A model generated the notes under the pieces. It saw only the letters and a list, made by a program, of their open reading frames with translations, made no database searches and was not told the origin of the DNA. 64,000 nt of DNA from positions 9,572,167 through 9,636,166 of the forward strand of contig CM046851.1 in NCBI GenBank assembly GCA_025618425.1, in the 5' to 3' direction. Made by a program: the position numbers and the translations under genes. Below are positions 35,101 to 48,946 of this stretch, piece after piece; position 1 is the stretch's first letter; each line of letters begins with the position of its first letter. The DNA comes from Heliocidaris tuberculata (Eukaryota; Echinodermata; Echinoidea; Camarodonta; Echinometridae).

Positions 35101-38100
35101 TTTGAATCTATAAAATATTAACTACATGTATTAAAAGAGTTTTAAAAAATGTGTTAATACTGTCCTGGAAATCACACAATGTGGAAAACACCAGCACAGT
35201 GATCTACATGTGTAGGACTACATACTCAATCAACTGCCCTATCAGTCACAACGCTGTAATCTAAAGTCTCTGTGCTCATTGTTTAATGATTATTGTATAA
35301 TTTCTGTCAGATATATTTAGTAGATATCGTTTATTTATAGTCTTCGACATACCATATAAACCTTGTTGGATTCTATATGAGACTTTAATTTTAGTCATTA
35401 TCAGAATGCAATATATCCTTTAAGCCTTAATAAGTCACAGCTGGTGTACTATTGAAACAGAAATGTATAAAACATCTAATTCAATGCATTCTCAACAAAT
35501 AAAATTGTGCAGCAGCTTCAGTTTATATTTAGCATTTCTTGCAAGCCATTGATGTAGTAATTGTACGTCACATTTCAAGCATATTTGTTGACTCTGCAAA
35601 TGATTGTGACAAGTATATCATTCTACAATCATTGTACCTAACTACATCTTAGTTTGAATTTTTGTGTACTTTTTGCGTTTTGAGAATTTATTCCTTGAAA
35701 TTTAGAGAGTGACTGAGCCTAATATATCAAGTCAGGCTGAAAAAACAGCTTAATCATATACGGCGCCTATAGACTTGAATCCAATCTGCATACTTAATGC
35801 TGACGTAGTGCATTGATTTGGAATTTCTAGCTTGTTCCCCTGAAATATTGTAATACATCATAGAATACCAAATAATCTAAATTACACCATACTTGACTGA
35901 AGATAAAACAATCATGCTACATGTATGTTATATGCAAATAGCTTTTATATCAAGATATCATATGTTTGGAGCCAGAAGGGCATTAAATCTGTACAAATGA
36001 TGGGACATCCTGGCTACAAACAAATGATATGCTAACAGTGGAATTGTTAGGATTAAAACAAGAATTGTTTTCCTTTTCCTATTGCATTTGAATCTGAGTA
36101 TTCTTCAAGTCATTCTTCAGTGACTTAAATGCAGGGTGCTGTGTCATAGGTCACAAACCCAACTGGGAATCTTTTATCTATGACTGAGAGGCAGAAAATA
36201 ACATACATTTCGACTTCAAAGAGGGAAAATCATTAGTAATGTTGGGATGTGAATCATATTTAGGGCAACCCTTGGAAGGGCTATATTTGGTCTATTTTCA
36301 GTATTGTAGCCTTGTTACTCATTGAAATCCCCCTCTTTCTTGAGAATGTGTCGAGGACAAGTGAGATGTGTTCAGTTTTCTCTCTTCTTCTTTCATACAG
36401 AATAAAAGTGCAAGTGAACTTTATTACATTCTTTACTCTCTCTTTTTGCCTCCTTTTGTTGTTGTGCTCTTATGTTTTTGGTTCTCATTTTCTAATTAGA
36501 TTTTTTTTCCTGACATATTTTGAGGCTAGCTGCTAGTGCTAGGCCTACATTCTCTTCCTCTCTTTATTTCTTTTTCTTAGCAGTATGATTTCTGTAAACC
36601 ATTTTGTCATATAACCTATTAATTTTGTCTTCTGCAGTGTCTTTCTACTTTAATATCCCTCGTTCTTTGCAGGCTTTCTTTTTCTTTCTTTCTTCTTCTC
36701 ATTTTCCTTTGTTTACTCTCTCTCTCTCTTCTCCAGTTTATGAAGTCTTTGAACCAATATAAACACTTTTCCATATTATCCATTTTCTATCATGTTTCAT
36801 CTTCCTCCTTATTTCTTCACATTCATGATTATCAGGGGGTTAAAATCAGCCATTTCTCTCATTTTGTGAATGAAATAAATCAATGAAATAAATAAATTAG
36901 ATAAATAATTGAAAATACTCTCACTCTGTCCCACTCAATTCAGCTGTGAGAAATTCTGCAAGCGCTGTATCAGTTTTTCTTTCGTCTGGGTTTAATCACC
37001 TTTCTCTCTGTAATAAGGAGATCTTACACGATTCCTTTGTCTGTGCAGATTACTCTCCACTTTGATAATGATCAGCTGTTTAATCTATTAGCTGCATCAA
37101 AATAGTCATAAATAATTAACGAGACCGTCTCACACTCCTAAATAGATTTCATTACAAAGAGATAGACGCTCACTCATAAGCAGCGTTATGATCAAGACTC
37201 CCATTTCCTCATCTTATACCACACGACAACCTTTGGTGTTGATCAGCGTGAGATGACTAACGAGCCCCGCCAAATTTGATTTATGCCGGCTCCCGCGATT
37301 GGTCGGGGTAACGTTATGTCAGGAAATGGCCAATCAGAGAGAGGCTTTGATAGAGCGTTAGTCTGATATCCTGTCTGTGATTGGTTGATTGTTATGGTTT
37401 ATGTCGTATAATCGGGCATTGCACCGAATAGTTTCCTCATCTCATGATATAGCCTTGAATGGAAATCTGGCAGATTTACAATGGTCAGATGAATTTAGCA
37501 CCATCATAAGTTTTTCTTCAAATTTTGTGTGCACCAAAAATGAATCTAAGAAGGCCTCGCAGAAATATCAGGATTGTCTGGTCTTTTGATTTATATCCCC
37601 AAAATGAGAATTTTTAACAAAACTCTCATGTGTACCTTATTCATGATTTTTTTTTTAAAGAAAATTCAGTAGCATGTATGCAGATAAATGCTACTGAAAT
37701 CATGAAAAGCTCCAAAAGAATTGTGAAGGACAGTATTATGTAGAAGTTTTTATTTTTAAATGTTTCTAAAAATTATCATGACCCAAGAATCACGTTAATC
37801 CTCACCTGACATTGTGTGAAGGAATTAATTCAGGCCCCTTCCTGTTCCCCTCCTTTATTTTGAGAGCAATAATTGTATTCGGGGACACAGGAACACGTCT
37901 TTAGATATCTTTCTGGCAAGGCACTGTAATAGTCACATGGGGTGTCTGTTTGGTTCTCCTTGGGTCATAAAGTCATGCATAGTATGTAGATGATAATATA
38001 ATAAAAAACAGTGCTAGATGAGAATTTCCTTTCTTCAGAAAGTAAAAGAAAGAAGAATCTAGAATGGCTCTCTCTGGATGAAGTCATATGAGGAAATTCA

Positions 38101-41100
38101 GACTACTTGTGCAATTGCATTTCTTAAAATAGTATGCACACACTCTGTGTGAACATGCACAAGAAATGTGTGATCTTTATTTACTCAAACGGTTTTCATA
38201 TCAGTCGAGGTAAAACTTGCACCCTCAAATTTAGGTGCAATAGACCGCTTCGGTAATGTATGCAAATTTTAAACATACCTTTCAAACAAAGGTTGTTCTT
38301 GACAACCTGAAAGCTTGCCGGACATAGCAACAAGTAATGTATGCAAACTGGAATAGCTCGTCACTAGGTGCTCAGAGAAGAAGTGTGCATAAATTTGTAT
38401 ACATTACAGAACCGGTCTATTTGGTTTTGTCTGTCATTATCAGTAACGTATTGTCAAGCATTTTCGATTCACAAATATAGTAAAAAAAAAAATAAATATA
38501 GATCCTGAATGATGCCAGATGTAAAACAGTTTATTAGTGTATCAAAGAAAATGCATTCATCTGTCTACCTGTCTAGTAATGGCCTTGTGACTTTCAGGCA
38601 TTCACAATAAAATCTATGATTTTGATTTTCAACGGAGTTGTTGTTAAAGATATGAAATTATTTGTCACTCCTGCCTGGCAGTCTCCTTCATTTCAGGTCA
38701 AAAGTTTCCAGATTTTAAAGTTATATGGCCAGTAAGTTTGAGTGTATACTAGTATGTCTTTAAAGTATATTTGATATGTATAAAAGGATATATCATTTAC
38801 CCAAAGCCTACCTCAGAAGTATGTTGAAGGTGAAACATATCTTATTACTGGCAAGAAGCATCAAATCTTATGCTGGTTGCCAAATTGTAATTTTAAACTG
38901 GGGTCCTCTAGAAGTTTGCATAAAGTGTTATAAGAATGTGAACTGGGGCATTGCTAGAGCATTTTAAAATGTGGAAGTGGTTGGGGGGGGGGGGGGGGGT
39001 CAGAAAGTGAAAAATTTCCCAGTGAGCCAAAATGAAAGATCCTCTCACATATATGTAAAAAAGGGTCCTAAAACTAAAAAGATGTTTCCACAAGCGAAAA
39101 GAAGTCCCCTTTATTTTGCCATTATTTACAAAAATATTATTATCAATATATTGTATTTTGTAAATTAATATTCATATTGATTTATCATCATTGCCACTTT
39201 AGTATTACTGGACACGTACACACATCTACATGTACAGTATACATTATAAAAAAGGCTTCATGACTCATCTTCGCTACATTATATTAGATCCAGGTAACAT
39301 GACAAGCTTCATTTGAGCTTTGCAGAAGGGGGCAGTAAAAGAAAGAGTCACATGACAGGAAGTAGACCATGAAATAGACCAAAGGATGATAGACTTACAG
39401 TTCTAGGGACTAAGAAATGGATGTTCATGTAGGTCTATAGGCATTATGTTTTCGTGTTGTCCGTCCGTCTGTCCCGTTATCATTCTCACAATAACTTAAG
39501 AACTATGTGGCAGATCAATTTCAAACTTGGCTCATGTATGCATATATGGGAGTGATGATGATTTGATTTGATTTTGGGGTCACAAGGTCAAAGATCAAAG
39601 GTTACAGAGGTCATTATATACCTGAAAATAGATGATTCTCACAATTTAATGGATTGTCTTCAAACTTGGCACACATGTATATAATTGGGTGACAGTGATT
39701 TGATTAGATTTGGAGGTCATGGCTTCAAAGGTCAAAGGTCACAGAGGATGTTATATACCTGTAAATAGACTGTTCTTGCAATAACTTGAGCACAGTTTTC
39801 CTTGATAGTGCCATCATCTCTAATCTGGTCATCCTTAAGTTCATTCACTAAAGTGCATTTGTAGTGTGAGCATGTATGGCATTTGTTGAAGAAAAAAAAA
39901 ACCCACTTTATTTACTATATCTAGTAGACATAAAAATAGAAATTATAACATGATTTTTTTTTCATACTAAATGGCTCAGCCCTTTGTGAAATTTTCCAGC
40001 TACCATCCCCTTCCCACCATTAGAGTATAGAGAGGCCATATATGTCGTAGTAATACATACACACCCACCCTCCCCCTGCTAATCCCCCCCCCCCCCACAC
40101 ACACACACACACATCCATAATGGACAGAGTAGGAGAAAAGGGTACAATAACTATCATGATACATGTTCATCAAAATGTAGAATGAGGTGGGACTGCATAA
40201 GGAAAGTGAGATGTACAAAGTAAAAAACATCCATTTGATTTGATAATGTATGCTAGAGAATCCACTTTTTATAATTGCTGTTCAAATGTCAACAGTTAAG
40301 AGACCTTAAGAGTCAAGGATGTGACTGTGTTTTCATAATTTGATGAATGTGTATGATTATGTTGCTCTCTCTAATTGCAGAAGCCTATTTATAACCCATG
40401 ACTTGTTTCTCAATTAGACGACAAGTTCAATATTGATGCAATCTATGAATCAGACTTAGCCTTGACTTATGAGAACTAAGAGATTTGCTGTGATGAATTA
40501 ATTCATTTTTACAAATATTGAAAAAAACTATTATCATTTTACAGCTGTATAAACCTTGAAATTGATTTATAGAAACTGACTTGAATGTGAAGTGGATTTC
40601 TGTAATTGCTATTTGAAGAAGACAGTGGATAAAACCAATAGTATTACCAGAAAAATAAATCATAATTTGTTATTAGGAATTCATATGATGGTGGAGTGAA
40701 AATAAGGGAACAGGGGACATTCATTCTGATGCTCAAGTACAATATATTTTTTTTTTTTGTTCTTTTTTTTATTTTTGGAGTACACACTGTGTGTTTTAGA
40801 GAAGTTACATACAAAACAGAAATGGTAAGGGGAAAATATGAAATTGCAGGGTAGAGTTTTCATAATAAGGATAATAATAACAACAATAATAATAATAATA
40901 TGTCTTGTTTGGCCTCATCAGTATGAATACTGTTTGCTCAGAAGGTCCCTGGAATAATTTTATTACCCTGGCTTTACCCCATCTAGGTTGATAAGGCTCT
41001 CAAGCATTCAAGGAAGTTTTTTTCTACTGGATACGCATTTACTTCACCTGGGTGGAGAGTGGCAAATGTAGATTAATACCTTGCCTAAGGAGTAAGGGCA

Positions 41101-44100
41101 TTATTGAACCAACTGAATTTTCACTTCATCAAACTTGATTTTAATACTTTTATAAGAAAACGACATGTAGTCCAAAGTTTATGATCAGTCTTACATATCA
41201 CAATCATTCATATCACAATCATTTGAATATTCTATTGTGTGATCTCATGCATGATGGTATAAACAAACATTGATTCAGTAAAGAGTGGGAGTGTTCCTAT
41301 CCCCTACTGACTGCATTGGTATGTAGGTTAGACCTTGGTAGGTTTAGGGCCTGTTCCCATTGCCGATTACTTACGTTTCTTTTTAACCCTTTCAGGACAG
41401 GAATTATTTAAGGGCTAAATTGATCACATTTTGTTCTTCAAATTGGCAACAAAAATATTTTTCTTTTAATGCTACATGGTTCTAATAAGGTGTAATGTAT
41501 TTGAAAACAATGTACATGGTTAGAATTATGTTGAAAAGTTGAAAAAATTGCCAATTTTGATGAAAAACAATGATTTTGAACCTGTCAATGTGTTGCCAAT
41601 TTAAAGATTTCAAAGCTTATTCTCGTTTTTAAAATTCCTGGCATCAAACGCAATATGGTCATGCAACAAAAATGGACATAGTGTGTGCAGAAAATTTTGC
41701 TCTTTCTACTCATACATCTGGTATATTTTTTAGAGCTCTGAATCAAAAGTTATTGAGCCAAACCTAAAAATGTGGTCAATTGTCTTGAAAGGGTTAAGAG
41801 TACATTGCTCTTTGCCAATTAATCCTTTCACATATTGTACAGTAATCATTTGAAATACAAGACAAAGTGTAGCTTGAATGAGGAAACATCTGACGGGAAA
41901 AAAAGTATTAACATGAATGCGATATTTTCAAGGATTTTTATTTTACTATTGGGTTATTATGTATGAACTTTTATCGTTTTAGCATAATATAAACAAAACA
42001 GGGATAACAAGATATCATATCATATCATAGTTACCAGGAAATTTACAATTAAACAATATTTAATGAGTTAGAAGTAAATTGCCAAATTATGTAAGTAGAA
42101 AAGTTACTGGTATGTAGGCCTATCAATTTTCATACCGGCATGTACTCATGTAAACATTAATAAGGCTATAAAATAATTAATTAAATTGTAATTTATGAAA
42201 ATACACTCTTTCTGCCACACCCCCCCCCCCCCCCCCCCCCCCCAATGAATAGGATAATTAGTCATATATCCCCTTGGAAATTATATGTTTACTGAGCTCT
42301 CATTACAATAATTGATGAAAGTGCATGGCACATGTACATAGCAGTGTGAATACCAGTGCAGTATTATATGACGGGGACCTTGGCAAGCTCGATATCTAAC
42401 AGCCACTGTTATCATATATGGGCCAGAATTGTTCTTTTTCAGCCTGACTGTACATGTATATCGTTCATATCCTGTGTATTTTATCATTACGTGATCCTAG
42501 GTGACGTGGAACTAGCGCCGCCGACTGGGACTTTTTTTTTTTTTTGAGGAGATTTGTTTGGCAAGCTAAAACAAGCATGACATTTGTCTATTTGGGAGGA
42601 TTGTTTTTCTTCCCTGTATGAAAGAAAAAGCAGTTGAATAGAGATCTAGTTTCAGTCATGGGCTAGCTTCACACATGATCATCAGTTCTTGGACTAGTTG
42701 TAGAAATACTGTGGATTTATCGCCTGTTTAGTGGTACTAAATCAACTGATGCAGACAGAATTTGTGTGAGGTTATTCCAATGCCAGATGCTCGCTCCCAC
42801 TACTCACCTTGAACCTGTTCAAATATTTGCGGTATTACTTCTGTGGTAATCCTAATGTTGAAATTTGTCGTCAGAAAAGAGAGAAGTCCAGACCTTGACG
42901 CTGAATCGTAAGTGATTAACGCAGGTGCTTCATTCTTTCTATCTTGGACTAGTCTAGAGGAGAGCTTAGCGTTATTTCTTTAGTTGAAACGTATCTCAAT
43001 GGTTGGTGAGAACATGCTTGCCATGTACTGTCAAACTGGGATAAGACACTTTCATTTTGATGAGGAGCAGCTCAATGGATTAAATGTTTACATGGACAGG
43101 TATATATCCAGTCATCTTTACCGTGGATCATGCATCTGGAATTTTCTAATTCAGTGTTTAGTGTTTACCCCTAACCCTAACCCTAACCTTACCCATTATT
43201 TATCTTCACTAAACATTTGGTGTTTTCAAGTTAAGTGTATGCTATTTCTAACCCGGTGTCTAGTGTTTTACCCTAACCCTTACACTAATCCAGTTATATT
43301 CACTTACCTTTGGGTGTTTTCTAATTCACTGGTTATTGTTATGGTTGATCCAGTCATCATTATTAACCTTTTGGTGGTTTCAAGTTAAGTGTTTGTTGTT
43401 ATCGTTTATTCAGTCATCTGCATTAATTCATTGTTGTTTGTGTTGGTGTTAGTGTCAATCCAGTCATCTTCAATTCATTTAACCCTTCGGCATTTCCAAG
43501 TTTGGCGTTTGTGTTATTGATAAACCAGTCATATTCACTATAAACCCATGAGCACTTTTCAAGTTAAGTGTTGGTGTTATCCTTAATCCAGTCGTCTTCA
43601 TTAGGCCTACCCATCACTGTTAGGATTATTGATTGTTTTTAACTTCAGTGTAGATTTTATTCGCTTATCAGCAACAAGTTAACAAGTAGTCTACTGGATT
43701 GCCTCATTCCCATAAGCTTCATAATGATACAGGCATAACCCGGTTCCAGTAGGCAATGGGTTATTGAATTGTAGGCCTATAAACATACACTGCAATGGGG
43801 GAAAAAAAAAAACATGCGTGCTTCACTGTGATTCCATACTGATAAGCCATGGCCCAATGTGCTTGCTAGTATACACTGCATATATTAACACAGAGATGTG
43901 TACTTTGCTAATTTGCTGATTCATCGGATATCCATAAGCAAACATAATACATGTATAGAGATTCATATATTATAACAGTCATTCATTACTCGTAACCTTG
44001 CCTGCCCTCTGCAAAATTTTGCACGTACACCAAGCTTTCAGTGCAGCCACATAATAAATGGGCAGCTATTTTTTGATTGACTCTGCACACATACATTTGT

Positions 44101-47100
44101 AGTAAAGCGTTTAATGTATTCATGAAAGCTAATAGGGCTGATCGTTGATATTGAGCCAAAAATGATTGTGTTATCGGACATTCCCTGCTTTGCAAGGGGC
44201 CATACATGTATCCTTTCCTGTTAAACTCCTTACGGGTGGATGCTTTTAACTTATCATGACAAAATCGGCCTTTGAGTATGATAAATCAAAAATTGTTCTC
44301 ATAATTTTAGAAAATTATATTAAAGGTTATCTTGGACATCTGGTAATGGAAATATATTTCAAATGAAATGGGATTGAAGTCATATTGTTTACATTTGTTT
44401 AGAACATGAACATGTGAACAGATTTTAAAGAACGTGGTAGAAATCAGTAAATGCACACTGAGAAGAAACCTGAGGCTCACTCATATACTTACGGTATATG
44501 GAAATACATGTTTTATCAAGTTGTCTAATTGACCCAATATCCTCATATTTCTTTGCTCATTTCTCAGTTTTCATAACTATACTGTACCTGTTATTTATTT
44601 ATATATTGCTGATATCATTACTGGAATATTCAGTATATACTATATTTAGATCTGTAAGAATTTTTTTTTAATTCTGTCATTATCAGATCTCAGCATTGCC
44701 TTTAAAACTGACTAGAAAAGAGCCTTGTATCCATGTTCATAACTTGTTGTTTTCCACTGAAAGGTTTTAATGCACCACTGGCTACTGAAGCCATAAAAAT
44801 TGTAACAAAAAGAAGATAATATTGTACAGGCTTATCATTCTTTGTTGTAGCCATCAAGATGGAGACTGATGGAGACTACAGATTTATATTTCGATGGTTG
44901 TTTCCCAGGATAATGCTGTTTCCCAGGATAATGCTGTACAATAACAAATAGGCTTTTGACAGTTCATACAGTTTCTGGAAAATATATGGTATCTTACATT
45001 GTAACCGGTGTGAGAGAAGCACATTTTCGGTTGTATGGAGCTTCATGAAATGTCAGAAAGTGCGATTCAATGATTGTCTGAATTATTTTTTGAGGAATGG
45101 AAGTATGGAACATCAAGCCACATGTCGCTTAGGTGAAAGGTGAACTCAGAACTTGGTGGATCTATGTCTTTATTTTGTGTATTTGTCGGTAGTTACTCAC
45201 CACCAATGTTGAATGCTTTTGGAGATTTTTTTTAGTGCAGGGCAGACGGCAACTAGAGGAATGTTGACAGTCTTTCAGGTGCTGCACATGCACAATCTTT
45301 CTGGAAGTATGGAGTACTCTCTTTCACTTTTGTCACATCTCATGCTTTCTTATAGGGAATCAAGGAAAAACATAGCCAATAGTCACTATGCAATTTGTTT
45401 AGGTAACATTGGAATACACTAACTTGTCATTGTGCATTGGCAAAGACCCATGATGAGAAGATAAGGTTACTAACTTACTATGGGCCTTACTCCAACAATT
45501 CACCCAGGGGTAACCTGAGGACCATTGGATCAGGTCAAGCTGCAGGAAGAGAAACCATATACAATTTTACTACTTTCCCATGCATCTTGTATCCAACACT
45601 ACTAAAGTTTGTCTTTTCTTTTCATTGTTTTTGTTGGGTTTATTTGCAGCCATCGACACCATTCCGCTGGCAAGAGCTATGGGCCTTACACCCACAACTC
45701 ACCCAAGTGTAACCTTGACCATTGGGTCAGGTCAGGCTGCACAAAGAGCCACAGTCCTTCATGAATACTACTCTCGCCAACTCCATAGCTAAGTCTACTT
45801 ATGTCTCTTTTTGCTGTGCTTTCTTTACAGACATCGGCATCATTCCACAGGCCAGAACTATGGGCCTTACTCCAGCAACTCACCCAGGGGTAACCTGAGG
45901 ACCATTGGGTCAGGTCAGGCTGCAGGAAGGGACACCATCCTGGTGGAAGCCAGCACCTACAGACAGATGGTGCAGGACCTGAACAGCATGAAGACGGCCC
46001 TGGGGAAACTCAGCAAGATGCTGCAAGATGTGAGTGGCTAAATGGGTTAAAGGAGATATGCAAAACCTCAGTGATACAGGGCTTTACACAAAAAGGGTTC
46101 CATGAGCGAATGACCAGATTAAATTCCCAATGACCACTATTAAGTGGTCATTTAAGTTTTAAGTTTTAACAATAGCTCCACTAAGGGGTGCTGGTGGAGT
46201 GCCAAGTAAAATGACCCCCAACCATACAGTTTTGTCTGGAACCCTTGGTTAGAGGCTTATAGCAGTAAGCAGTCATGGACAATTGAGATGTTCCATAGGA
46301 TAAAGCACTTTCAATTCAATTCAATTCAATTCAAAGTTTATTTCCACTCAAACATACAATAAAAACAGTGATCAATGTACAGAGTAGATTTCCCTCCACT
46401 ATGTGTCTCCTGGATAGAACTTTGGGCCATAGGTCCTGTGGTTTATTACCAACAAGAATACAATCTACATACATGTAGCTTCATTAACATCCAATGTATA
46501 ATAAACACTGAATTAGTAGGTATGGTAATAGCTTGGGTGATCTGAAACTACTCTATGGCAGTTTTATGAAAAAAAAACATTACAAGTCTTGATTGATAAG
46601 CAAATGTCAAAGTCCATGAGCATTTATGCTACTGTCATGTTGCCTGATACTGCTGTAGCAACATGAGTCTGCCACTTTTGGGATCATGATCTTTTTAACG
46701 ATTTTTTTTTCTTTATTAGAATGTTACAAATTTACGTTATTTCACTATTTGCAGACAAACAGATTAAAAAACACATCAGTTGTTGTGGTTAATCTGTTGA
46801 CTGCTGAATTCTCCCATTCCTCCTAGGCTTCATGCAGGACTCACCTGGTATTCTATAGGCAGGGGGTTAAGTAAAGAACCCAGTTTTTAAGTAAATGATG
46901 TCAGTTATGTTTGGTAAAGGTTAAATGATTATGTAGATTAGTAGATAGTATACCAGTAGACAACTCAAGGAACTTTGCAAGGAAAGGTAGATAAGATTTG
47001 ACATATTAAGCTGCCCATGGGGGATATACAACTATCAGATCTTTGCGAGGCAACCTTACCAGAAAGAGTTTGACTTTCAAATAATTTTTGTCGTTGAAAT

Positions 47101-48905
47101 TTATAAAGATAAAAAGAAAGCAGAAGAATATTTTCCAGAAGACAACTTTGGTATATCAAGTTAACCATAGTTATATATATTTTTTAGGGGTCATTCACTT
47201 GAAATGAAAGCTTTTTATTTATTTTTTCTGGAAAATCATTCTTTTGCTGAAAAAATAACATAAAACATGTGATTTCTTGTAAGTAACATCATTTGCAAAT
47301 AAACATAGGGAATTATGTTTTATATCATAAATAGGTAAATCTATTTTTATAAGGGGAAAAAATGTGCAGCTCTACATGACTGAAAAAGCAAAGCTATTTA
47401 TGATAAATTTTACAAGCACGAGTTGCCAATGACTTATGACTTGCCAGACATCTGCACATTAACTCAAACACAATACAACAAGAAGGAAAATCATGATTTT
47501 TCATGGCTTAACCTGTTTAACCAAAGATATGTTTGATAAACTTTACAAATACCAGTTGCTGTTAAACTTCTAACAAGGCTGACAGTTGACATCAGTAAAT
47601 GAACTCAAAAATTATGACACAACAAGAAAATGAATATTATGTTTTTGCAAGACTTCAATCTGTTTAAACAATTATGTTTGATAAACTTACAAATACTGAT
47701 CACTGTTTGAACTATACTAGCTTGAAATCAGTTAATTAACTCAATCATGATACAACAACAGAGGAAAATCATGTTTTGTGTGATTTTAGATCTGTTTTGA
47801 ACAATTCTAGTTTTGATAAACTTAACAGATACTAGTTGCTGTTTAACCCACAACTCGTGTAGCATCAACAAATGAACTTAACATGACACAACATGAAGGA
47901 AAGTTGTAAAACCTAGACCTGTTAAAACAATTGCATAGTTGATAAATGTGACAAATACTGGTTGCTCTAACTAATCTGACATCAGCAAAAGGAAACATGA
48001 CACAAGAAGAGAAGAAACATTGTTTTTGCGTGCATTAGACTTGTTTTAAAGCAAATTATGTTTGCTTGACTTTAGAAGTACTATTTACCGGTCAATAGAT
48101 CGATAACTAGTCTGGCATCCGAGCGAAATGAAACATGACACAACAAGAGATGAAAAATCATGTTATTGCATGACCTAGACCTGTTTCAAAATGACAGGAA
48201 GAAGAGATGAAGTCAATGGGAAGTCTGGATCAGAGATATAAAGCAAGGATTTTTCTCTGAATGTATTATTTGTCCCAGTATTTTTCTGTTCACCAGTGAT
48301 GTCATTATTACCAGAATAACTAGATAAAGAAAATGGGGAATTTATCATCTTGTTTTTGAGCAGTTATGTTCAACTGTGCTCAGAAATGATAGATATACCT
48401 GCACCGTGTCGTCTTTGCCATATGCACATAATATGTGTCTATATATATTATAGATACTAATAGTTTTCACTTTCCCTTTGTTAATTCTTAGTTTTAACCT
48501 ACTAGTATTACCTTTGGGGATCGGAAGGGGCATATATGAAGCCTAGAGAGGAGGTCTATCTATTTGTGTACATTATCAAAATGGAATTCAGTTTTATGGT
48601 CGGTCATTGATACTTGAACTTATTTTAATATTCATTTTGTATTAGTTGTACATGCTGACAAATATAGATAAGTTTAGGCAGCATTAAGCCCAGTGCAATG
48701 GAACTTCAGACACAGAGGCTAAATTAATTTCCCGTCAAGTACAGTTGTATTTTTATATAACATTTTTTATAGACTCTAATAAAAAATTCCAGGGGTTTAG
48801 TAATCTACAGGTTGATATTTTATTACTCGTAATTGCTGCTTTGGATTATATTCCCCTCTATGCTAAATTAAGCACCTGCTCTAGGTATACATGTATTTGA
48901 AACAC

Positions 48906-48946
<41 letters not shown>

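Noticed and set aside
40870..40902. (AAT)n as a retroelement tail
   Set aside because: No SINE or LINE body could be recognised on either side.
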